DNA from: an uncultured Eubacteriales bacterium
GTDB lineage: Bacteria > Bacillota > Clostridia > Christensenellales > CAG-138
NCBI GenBank assembly: GCA_900546845.1
Contig: UREK01000008.1
Span: 13,802 to 77,801, forward strand
Length of the DNA stretch: 64,000 nucleotides
Reading direction: 5' to 3'
This document shows positions 57,752-64,000 of the stretch, in pieces (positions within the stretch are counted from its first letter, which is position 1; the number at the start of each line of letters is the position of its first letter). The position numbers were made by a program, and so were the translations under genes. Under the pieces are notes generated by a model that saw only the letters and a program-made list of their open reading frames with translations, had not been told where the DNA came from and searched no databases.

Positions 57752-59538
57752 AACAGTGGAAAAAGATCCGTTTGTTTTTCTCCGTCGTTTGGGGGATCTC
57801 GCATGCGTATGTGCTGCTGCTTTGCGCGTCCGTGCTGCTGCCGGGCGCGCAGGTGCTCTTGAACTTGCTCCTGCCGAGGCTCCTCATCGACGAGCTTACG
57901 GGCGGCTGCCGCGCGGAACTGCTCCTGCTTTACGGCGGCGCGGTCGTCGGCTCGAACTTGGCGCTTGCGCTGCTGAACAACCTCGTCAAGCGCGGCGTGG
58001 ACGTGAAGGAACGCTACATGGTACACATGATGTACCATGTTATGGCGAAGAAGATCATGAGCGTGGAATACAGCTGCCTGGAGACTCCGGAATACCTGGA
58101 CCTGAAGGAGCGGGCGCTGTTTGCGTTCTACAACCAGAGCGCCCCCTACCAAATGGTGCGGAGCACAGCGCAATTCCTGCAAAGCGCGGTGACCATCGCC
58201 GTGACGCTCGCGGTGCTGCTCACGCTGAGCCCCGCGCTCGTGCTGGCCCTTTTGCTCTGCGTGGCGGCGAACCTGTTTGCCTATTCCCGCATGATGCAGG
58301 ACCAGCTCAAATTCTACGCGAGCCTGCTCCCGATCAACCGGAAATATGGGTACTATGTAAACACCGGCTTCCAGGATGCGATCCAGAAGGATGTGCGCCT
58401 TTACGACATGAGCGGCATGATCTCGGGCCGTGCCGGGGAGTATGGCAGGGAGATCTGCGAGGAATTCGGCCGGTTCGGCAAAAAGCTCGGCCGTTTCCAG
58501 GGCCTGAGCGGCGCGCTCAACGACATGCAATCCGCGCTGGCCTACGGCTATGCCGGGCTGCGCGTGCTCGGGGCGATCACGGGCAAGGCGCCGGTCAGCC
58601 TCGGCGCGCTCACGATGTATGTGAGCGCGGCGGCAAGCTTCGCCAAAGCCGCGACGGACGCTGGAACGAACGCGGTGACCATCGCCGCGATGCTCGGCTA
58701 TCTTGAACCGTTCTTTGAATTCCTCGCCCTGCCGGATGAAGCCGATCAGGGCGGCAGCCTGCCGTTCCCGGAACGTGTGGAATCCATCCGCTTTGAGCAT
58801 GTGTCCTTCCGTTATCCGGGCAGCGACAAGCTCGTGCTGCGCGATGTTTCCTTTGAGATCCACGGCGGTGAGAAGATCTCCATCGTCGGGCTCAACGGCG
58901 CGGGCAAGACCACGCTTGTGAAACTGCTCGCGCGGCTGTACCGGCCAACGGAAGGGCGCATCCTGCTCAACGGCGTGGACATTTCCCAATATGAGAACGA
59001 TTCCTACCTTGCAGCCATCGCGGCCGTGTTCCAGGATTACAAGCTCTTCGCGTTCAGTATAGATGAAAACATCACCGGCAAGCGTCCGGGGAGCGACCTC
59101 GTGGGCACGGGTGCGGTCATCCGGCGCGTCGGCCTCGGGGAAAAGATGGCGGAATTGGACGAGGGGATTTATTCCATGCTCGGTAAGGCTTATGATGAGA
59201 AGGGCGTGGAGCTTTCCGGCGGCGAGCGGCAGAAGATCGCCATCGCACGGGCGCTTTACAAAAACGCGCCGGTCATCATCCTCGATGAGCCGACGAGCGC
59301 GCTCGACCCACTCGCAGAGGCCGAGATCTATGAAAACTTCAATTCACTCATCGGGGATAAAACGGCGGTCTACATTTCGCACCGCATGTCCTCAAGCGTT
59401 TTTTGCGACCGCATCCTGCTGCTCGACGGCGGGACAGTCAGCGATTTTGACACGCACGAGGACCTTATGCAGAAGACGGATGGGCTCTACTACAAGCTCT
59501 TCCACGCGCAGGCGGAAAATTACCGCGTGGAAGGATAA
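57748..59538 (+). CDS. ABC exporter half-transporter 2 (permease-ATPase)
   Basis: A 596-residue ABC half-transporter, paralogue and likely partner of the preceding protein. It has an exporter membrane domain (about residues 10-310). Walker A is GLNGAGKTTL from residue 381, the signature is LSGGERQK, Walker B is VIILDEPTSALD and the switch His lies in ISHRMSS. Both halves keep complete ATPase motifs. The last 19 bases overlap the end of the convergent CAP-protein gene. Confidence 0.92.
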   Translation: MKQWKKIRLFFSVVWGISHAYVLLLCASVLLPGAQVLLNLLLPRLLIDELTGGCRAELLLLYGGAVVGSNLALALLNNLVKRGVDVKERYMVHMMYHVMAKKIMSVEYSCLETPEYLDLKERALFAFYNQSAPYQMVRSTAQFLQSAVTIAVTLAVLLTLSPALVLALLLCVAANLFAYSRMMQDQLKFYASLLPINRKYGYYVNTGFQDAIQKDVRLYDMSGMISGRAGEYGREICEEFGRFGKKLGRFQGLSGALNDMQSALAYGYAGLRVLGAITGKAPVSLGALTMYVSAAASFAKAATDAGTNAVTIAAMLGYLEPFFEFLALPDEADQGGSLPFPERVESIRFEHVSFRYPGSDKLVLRDVSFEIHGGEKISIVGLNGAGKTTLVKLLARLYRPTEGRILLNGVDISQYENDSYLAAIAAVFQDYKLFAFSIDENITGKRPGSDLVGTGAVIRRVGLGEKMAELDEGIYSMLGKAYDEKGVELSGGERQKIAIARALYKNAPVIILDEPTSALDPLAEAEIYENFNSLIGDKTAVYISHRMSSSVFCDRILLLDGGTVSDFDTHEDLMQKTDGLYYKLFHAQAENYRVEG

Positions 59539-60200
59539 AGCCCCCGCCCACGCCTTGTGGGCAGTGCGGGGCGGTGCAGCAACAACGTTAGACCAGAACC
59601 ATCATCAAAGGAGCCTTGCGGGATGTAAGGCTCCTTTGGCGCGCCATCCGTCAAAAGCAGGCAGAGGAACATACAGCCGTCCGGGTAGAGCTTGCCTGCG
59701 ACGGCTGTGCCTGCCGCCGCGCGGAATGCGCCTGCGCCCATCGTAGTCACAGCCGGGTCGAGCATCGCTTCCCGGTGGCCGGAATCCGAAGCCATCCAGG
59801 ATTGGAATGCGCGCCCGGCGGAAAGCGTCAGGTCGGAAGAATAGGCGAGGTTTTCGCGGGCGTTGCGCCAGTCGGAAAAGCCGGCTTCGTCAAGCGCAGT
59901 ATAAAACGCGCGGCCATCCGGCCGCAGGTGTGCGGTCTCCTGCGCGCGCATGTCCGCAAAAAGGCATTCCGCAGCGCGCGTTTGGGCCGGGGCGGAGAGC
60001 GCAAGGTCGAGCGTGAGCGGCGGCACACCGGCTGCTTCCCGCGCGGCGTTTACAAGCTGCCAAAGCTCGATCACAAAGCGCCGCTGCGCGTGTGCGTCCG
60101 GCGCGGCGCCGCCCTCCTCCGCGCGGGCGGGCGGAAGCATGAAAAGCAGCAGCGCAAGGAGCGCTGCTGCAAGGCGGGAGCTTCGCTTAATCCTCCACAT
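59520..60200 (-). CDS. Secreted CAP-domain (SCP/YkwD-like) protein
   Basis: A 226-residue protein. A signal peptide (cleavage near PARA-EE, about residue 27) is followed by a CAP/SCP domain with the typical NAAREAAGVPPLTLD, RENLAYSS and WMASDSGHREAMLDP segments. Family members are secreted and some bind sterols or lipids; bacterial roles are unclear. The C-terminal ~40 residues run past the domain through a hairpin and 19 bases antisense to the ABC gene, so the true stop may once have been earlier. Its start overlaps the end of the upstream MFS gene by 14 bases. Confidence 0.85.
   Translation of the reverse strand: MWRIKRSSRLAAALLALLLFMLPPARAEEGGAAPDAHAQRRFVIELWQLVNAAREAAGVPPLTLDLALSAPAQTRAAECLFADMRAQETAHLRPDGRAFYTALDEAGFSDWRNARENLAYSSDLTLSAGRAFQSWMASDSGHREAMLDPAVTTMGAGAFRAAAGTAVAGKLYPDGCMFLCLLLTDGAPKEPYIPQGSFDDGSGLTLLLHRPALPTRRGRGLYPSTR
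59611..59640. terminator. Hairpin between the convergent ABC and CAP genes
   Basis: GGAGCCTT pairs with AAGGCTCC (about 59611-59634) around a nine-base loop, followed by TTT on the plus strand and TTT on the minus strand. It lies inside the CAP reading frame. It probably terminates the ABC operon. Confidence 0.55.
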
Positions 60201-61755
60201 CGAAGGCTTCCAGTTTGGAACTCGGCTGCATGGGCTTGTTGTCGCCGTGCTTTACGAAAAGCATCGTCCCAAAGGCGATGGCAACGAAGACGGTCGCATA
60301 GGGGAAAAGCGTCGTCATGCCGATCTTATCCATCAAAAGGCCGCTGAAATACGGCGTGATGGTTTGCGCAGCCATGCTGGCCGTGTAATAGAAGCCGGTA
60401 TATTTGCCAACGTCCCCGCCGCGGGAAAGCTCTACCACCATGGGGAAACTGTTGACGTTGATCGTCGCCCAGCCGACGCCCGCGAGCGCGAACATGCAGT
60501 TCATCACGAGCGCGGAGCTCCCTTCGCGCAGGAAGGAGGCCACGCCAAAGGAGGTGGCAAGCATTACGATGCCGGCGAGGATCGTCTTTTTCCGGCCAAT
60601 CTTTGAGGCGACCATGCCGACGGGCAGATATGCCGCGACGGCCGCGACGTTTGCGAGCAGGAGCGTCGTGTTATAGTCGAGGTTGAGCACCTTGCCTGCG
60701 TATACGGAGTATTTTGAGGTCACAGCGTTGTAGCCCATGAACCAGAACACCACGGAAGCGAGGATCAGCAGCAGCGACGCGCGTTCCCCCTTGGAGAGAG
60801 GGCGCTTCGCGCCTTCGCCGCCGGGAACGGCTTCCGCCTCCGGCAGATCATCGATGTGATATTTGCGGCTTTCCGCCTCCATCTCGTGCACGAACTGCGG
60901 CTCCTTGACCGTCAGCATGAACACGAGGAGCGCGGCGAGCATGAGCCCCGCTACGATGGCGAAAAACGACGTATACGGCATGAGCGCGTTTTTCGCCGCG
61001 CCGGTGCTGAACACGATGCCCATCCCAAGCACGAGGATGCCGCCTGCGGTACCCATCAGGTTGATGATGGCGTTCGCCTTGGAGCGCAGGGGCTTGATGG
61101 TAACGTCTGGCATGAGCGCGACGGCGGGGGAGCGGAACGTAGCCATGGAGATGAGCGCGACGAGCAGGATGGCGATGAACAGGATGAGCGGGAGCAGGTT
61201 CGCCCGCGTCTGCGCGTGCGCGTAAGCGTGCCGCGCGGGCACGACATAGTTGGTATAATCCGGATTGGCCGCGGTTGCGCCGTCCGTCTCGATCTCCGAG
61301 GTGATCGAAGCGAACCCTGCCCGGTCAAAGGTTTCGTTCAATACGAACTCCGTCCCGTCCGGCATTTCGAGCTTCTCGCCGCCGACGCTGTCATAAAGCG
61401 TCTCAAGCGCCGCGGGGTCGTCGATGGCGGATACGGCTTCGATGTTTTTGAGCTGCATGCCGTCCGCGAACGAGAGCGCCATGAGCGCCGCCGCCGCTAC
61501 GATGGTGCCGATGAGGATGAACGGCGTGCGCCTGCCCATGCGGCTTTTGCATTTATCCGAGATCGCGCCGAACAGGGGGAGCATGAACAGGGCGAGGATA
61601 TTGTCGAGCGCCATGATGACGCCCGAGTTCGCCTGGGACATGCCGAACTTATCGGTCAAGATCTTCGGGATGATGGTGTCGTACGCCTGCCAGAACGTGC
61701 AGATGAGGAAGAAAGCGAAGCCGACGAGGATGGTGCGCTTGTAATTGAGCTTCAT
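60187..61755 (-). CDS. MFS transporter (sugar/cation symporter-like)
   Basis: A 522-residue major-facilitator transporter with about twelve membrane segments. The cytoplasmic loop SDKCKSRMGRRTPFI between segments 2 and 3 and VASKIGRKKTIL between 8 and 9 are typical. The sequence and the large extracytoplasmic insertion after segment 4 recall the GPH/SLC45 sugar-transporter type common in clostridia. ATG 61755 follows CGGAGG; longer frames upstream are shadows. It is probably co-transcribed with the CAP gene. Substrate unknown. Confidence 0.88.
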   Translation of the reverse strand: MKLNYKRTILVGFAFFLICTFWQAYDTIIPKILTDKFGMSQANSGVIMALDNILALFMLPLFGAISDKCKSRMGRRTPFILIGTIVAAAALMALSFADGMQLKNIEAVSAIDDPAALETLYDSVGGEKLEMPDGTEFVLNETFDRAGFASITSEIETDGATAANPDYTNYVVPARHAYAHAQTRANLLPLILFIAILLVALISMATFRSPAVALMPDVTIKPLRSKANAIINLMGTAGGILVLGMGIVFSTGAAKNALMPYTSFFAIVAGLMLAALLVFMLTVKEPQFVHEMEAESRKYHIDDLPEAEAVPGGEGAKRPLSKGERASLLLILASVVFWFMGYNAVTSKYSVYAGKVLNLDYNTTLLLANVAAVAAYLPVGMVASKIGRKKTILAGIVMLATSFGVASFLREGSSALVMNCMFALAGVGWATINVNSFPMVVELSRGGDVGKYTGFYYTASMAAQTITPYFSGLLMDKIGMTTLFPYATVFVAIAFGTMLFVKHGDNKPMQPSSKLEAFDVED

Positions 61756-61806
61756 GGGACAAAACCTCCGAAACGATGCGATTGCGGGTGCCCGGTCAAC
61801 AATTTG

Positions 61807-61835
61807 ATTATAAACGCTGCGCCCGCGGGTTGCAA
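61807..61835 (-). promoter_or_regulatory. Promoter of the MFS-CAP operon
   Basis: On the minus strand TTGCAA (61835-61830) and TATAAT (61812-61807) are 17 bases apart, about 50 bases before the start codon. Confidence 0.7.
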
Positions 61836-61873
61836 TCCATACTTTCCGCTTGGCGCGCAATGCGTGTGATGTT

Positions 61874-62647
61874 TTATAGGAGTTCACGCATGCGGTTTGC
61901 CGTTTCCGCGGGCATTTCGCCGCTGTTGCAAAGCACATGCGCGCAAAGCGGCAGCACGGGCAGCACGGCAAGCTCCAGCTCCCGGCGGTGCGCCCAGAAT
62001 GCGATGGAATCCGGGTAAGCCATTTCCGGCATGTTCCGCGCGCGGGCGATGCGCGAAAGGGTTGCGGGGACGCTTTCCGGGGCAAGATAGAAGAGCGTAG
62101 GCATAAGCGGGCGGAGTGCCTCCGCTGCGCGTTGGAGGAAGGCGATGATCTCCGCATCCGGCAGGGCGTAGTGCAGCAGCAGATCCTGCACGGGCCGCTG
62201 CAAAAACGCGCTTTCCAGCAGCAGGAAGCCGGGCTTGCCGGCCCATTCGGCCGCAAGGCCGCGCCAGCGGGAAAGCGAAACGGCGGAATAAGCCGCAAAT
62301 GGGATGCGGGGTGAAAGGGCGTAGCGGAACTCGCGGGCTCGGAGACGGCCGAGCAGCGCCCCGGAGAAAATGGGAGCGCCGTTTTCCATATAGCGCACGA
62401 GCAGGAAATCCCCCTCTTTGCGCACGTGGTTTGCGAGCGAAGCAACTTGGCCTGGGAATCCGGCGCAAAGGGCCGCGTATTCGGCCTGGGTCAGGCAGGC
62501 GTGGTGCTCAAGCTCGGCGGGGTGGCCGCTCTGGCCTTCCAGATAGCAGGCGCAGGGAACGTCCGCCCGCAGCAGCGAGGAAAGGCTGGTTGCAAGCGTC
62601 GTTTTCCCAGAGCCAGGAATACCTTCGATCAAGATCAGGCGCGCCAT
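61874..62647 (-). CDS. P-loop kinase-like protein of unknown function
   Basis: A 257-residue P-loop NTPase. Walker A is IEGIPGSGKTTLA at the N-terminus. The rest resembles nucleotide or small-molecule kinases (YLEGQSGHPAE, FLLLESAFLQRPVQDLLLHY), but no specific family was recognised. It has no signal peptide or membrane helix. ATG 62647 follows AGGAG; the long frame to 63589 is a shadow of the asparaginase gene. It is divergent from the asparaginase gene and has its own promoter. Confidence 0.78.
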   Translation of the reverse strand: MARLILIEGIPGSGKTTLATSLSSLLRADVPCACYLEGQSGHPAELEHHACLTQAEYAALCAGFPGQVASLANHVRKEGDFLLVRYMENGAPIFSGALLGRLRAREFRYALSPRIPFAAYSAVSLSRWRGLAAEWAGKPGFLLLESAFLQRPVQDLLLHYALPDAEIIAFLQRAAEALRPLMPTLFYLAPESVPATLSRIARARNMPEMAYPDSIAFWAHRRELELAVLPVLPLCAHVLCNSGEMPAETANRMRELL

Positions 62648-62684
62648 TGGGATGCTCCTTCCAGTAAACAACGATTTGCATATT

Positions 62685-62713
62685 ATCATACCAACGGGAG
62701 CGCGCACAGGCAA
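62685..62713 (-). promoter_or_regulatory. Promoter of the P-loop protein gene
   Basis: On the minus strand TTGCCT (62713-62708) and TATGAT (62690-62685) are 17 bases apart, with an extended -10 (TGG before TATGAT). Confidence 0.55.
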
Positions 62714-62732
62714 GAATATATGATTCCGCCTC

Positions 62733-62761
62733 TTGTGTTCGGGGAGGCGGGCTGATAAAAT
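62733..62761 (+). promoter_or_regulatory. Promoter of the asparaginase gene
   Basis: TTGTGT (62733-62738) and TAAAAT (62756-62761) are 17 bases apart, with an extended -10 (TGA before TAAAAT). Confidence 0.5.
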
Positions 62762-62803
62762 TTGATAGGAAACAAGAACAAACACATGAATGGAGAAAAC
62801 AGC

Positions 62804-63784
62804 ATGAAACGGATCCGGCTTATCGCCACGGGCGGCACCATCGCCTGCATGCCAACGGAGCATGGCCTCGCGCCGGGGCTGGACGCGCGCGCTTTGCTCG
62901 GCTATGTTGGCGCGGGCGCGGAGGATGTGGACTGCGTGGATCTGTTCAACATGGACAGCTCCAACATCCAGCCGGAGGAATGGCGCAAGATCGCGGGCAA
63001 AGTGTTGAAATCCTCTTGGGATTATGACGGGATCGTCATCACGCACGGCACGGATACCATGGCGTATACGGCTTCTATGCTCAGCTTTATGCTGCGCGGC
63101 ATCGGCGTGCCGGTGGTGCTCACGGGTTCCCAATACCCGATCGCCTATCCGGATTCCGACGGGCGCAGGAACCTCGGAAACGCGCTCCTTGCGGCGCGGG
63201 CGCTGCCGGGCGGCGTATACATCTGCTTCGGCAACGCCATCATCAAAGGCTGCCGCGCGGTCAAAACGCGGACGACCTCGCTCGATGCGTTTGAGTCTAT
63301 CAATTACCCCTATGTCGGCATGGTGGCAAACGGCCGCTGCTATACCCTTGCCGCGCCGGAACCGCAAGGGGAGCTTTCCTTTTCTGACGCTCTCGACCCG
63401 CGTGTGGCGCTCATTAAGCTCGTGCCCGGTACGAGCCCGGCTCTCCTCGAAAGCCTTCTTAGCTGCGACACGCGCGGCGTGGTGGTGGAAGCGTTTGGCT
63501 TGGGCGGCATGCACAATTTCCGGCGGGATCATACGGAAAGCATCCGGAAACTCATCGCGGCGGGTATCCCGGTGGTGCTGACTTCCCAATGCTTATACGA
63601 GGCCAGCACGCCGGACGTTTACGAGGTCAGCGAGCCGCTGCGCAACGCGGGCGTGATCTCCGCGCGGGATATGACCACCGAAGCCGCCGTCACAAAACTG
63701 ATGTGGGTGCTCGGGCAGACGGATGACCTGGACGAGTTGCGCGTGCTGATGCGGAAAAACCTCTGTGGGGAGATCACGGAGTAA
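62804..63784 (+). CDS. ansA: Type I L-asparaginase
   Basis: A 326-residue L-asparaginase converting asparagine to aspartate and ammonia. The nucleophile T12 is in IATGGTIA, the second catalytic motif is THGTDTMAY, and the family's KTRTTSLDAFESINYP segment is present. No signal peptide is seen, so it is the cytoplasmic type I enzyme. ATG 62804 is preceded by TGGAG at 62791; ATG 62786 is an alternative with a poorer ribosome-binding site. Confidence 0.93.
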   Translation: MKRIRLIATGGTIACMPTEHGLAPGLDARALLGYVGAGAEDVDCVDLFNMDSSNIQPEEWRKIAGKVLKSSWDYDGIVITHGTDTMAYTASMLSFMLRGIGVPVVLTGSQYPIAYPDSDGRRNLGNALLAARALPGGVYICFGNAIIKGCRAVKTRTTSLDAFESINYPYVGMVANGRCYTLAAPEPQGELSFSDALDPRVALIKLVPGTSPALLESLLSCDTRGVVVEAFGLGGMHNFRRDHTESIRKLIAAGIPVVLTSQCLYEASTPDVYEVSEPLRNAGVISARDMTTEAAVTKLMWVLGQTDDLDELRVLMRKNLCGEITE

Positions 63785-63865
63785 AGGCTTGCCGCGGCGC
63801 GTTCCAAAGCGGCTTCAGCAGCAAGGAAATTCCCCGGCATGTTTTACGAAATGGCTTCTTGATAA

Positions 63866-63954
63866 GGCAATCCTCCGTCAGCGCTTGCGCCGCTAGAATA
63901 TGGCAATCCCCCGCCAGCGCTTGCGCGCTGCTCCCCCCTTTTTGTAAAGGGGGC
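63866..63954. repeat. Tandem GC-rich repeat unit and hairpin near the window end
   Basis: Two copies of a 29-base unit (opening GGCAATCC, then CCG and CAGCGCTTGCG) lie at 63866-63894 and 63902-63930. They are followed by a hairpin CCCCCTTT-TTGT-AAAGGGGG (63934-63953). This resembles the intergenic repeats of the type GGCAATCCCCCGCCAGC that recur in gut Clostridia genomes, recalled from memory. The last 216 bases of the window contain no gene. Confidence 0.55.
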
Positions 63955-64000
63955 GTTTGGGGGTGGTGAACTCCAGCGGTTTTCGTATTCGGACAACGCT

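Noticed and set aside
63866..63953. CRISPR array at the window end
   Set aside because: Only two direct units separated by seven bases are present; there are no spacers of normal length and no cas genes.
1..64000. tRNA or rRNA genes
   Set aside because: No T-loop GTTCRANNC pattern with a matching acceptor stem or rRNA-like sequence was recognised by eye; an RNA search would be needed to exclude short ones.

Overview
The window looks like a chromosomal segment of a GC-rich, anaerobic, spore-lineage Firmicute (Clostridia sensu lato, possibly a Christensenellales/Oscillospirales-type gut bacterium). The evidence is the tig-clpP-clpX-lonB-lon-engB block, a dcw cell-division cluster with MraZ and a PASTA-bearing penicillin-binding protein, a MurE with the meso-DAP motif, a clostridial NuoE/NuoF-type flavin-iron-sulfur operon and selenium-dependent molybdenum-hydroxylase accessory genes (YqeB, YqeC, XdhC-type). 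No rRNA, tRNA, CRISPR array, phage or transposase gene was found. The lineage is an inference from gene content only.

Layout. 1-10 kb: a giant cyclic beta-1,2-glucan synthetase-type protein (2608 aa) behind a leader with a terminator-like hairpin, then a YgiQ-type radical SAM protein. 10-14.6 kb: a NuoE, DRTGG, HATPase, [2Fe-2S] thioredoxin-fold, NuoF operon that lacks the usual catalytic hydrogenase gene. 14.7-23 kb: a ZIP metal transporter with a dyad operator, a leftward YqeC-YqeB-small protein operon, and a rightward operon for a FecCD-type ABC transporter, a methyltransferase, an XdhC-family protein and a THEP1-type NTPase. The rightward promoter carries a 24-bp dyad resembling a ModE operator, so the ABC system is probably for molybdate or tungstate. 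23-28 kb: an M20 peptidase with an HxlR regulator, a LysE-type exporter, an iron alcohol dehydrogenase, an SGNH hydrolase and a DUF1836 regulator.

28-38 kb: trigger factor, ClpP, ClpX, LonB, Lon, EngB, a zinc-ribbon acidic protein and a metallophosphoesterase (protein folding and turnover). 38-53 kb: mraZ, rsmH, ftsL, a transpeptidase, murE, mraY, murD, ftsW, murA, ftsQ, ftsA and ftsZ. murF and murG are missing from their usual slots. 53-64 kb: DUF4438, a CmpB-like membrane protein, a glycerophosphodiesterase, a heterodimeric ABC exporter, a CAP-domain secreted protein, an MFS transporter, a P-loop kinase-like protein and a type I asparaginase.

The most unusual structural signal is a family of about 199-bp interspersed elements, with four near-identical copies at 31307, 37901, 53138 and 55562 and a decayed trace at 35863. 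Each sits directly behind a gene or operon, has similar inverted ends (CAGnnTGTCGA type) and is built of internal hairpins. Two copies are bracketed by two copies of the local terminator hairpin, as if the terminator had been duplicated on insertion. All promoter, operator and terminator calls come from reading the sequence by eye; no folding or database search was run.
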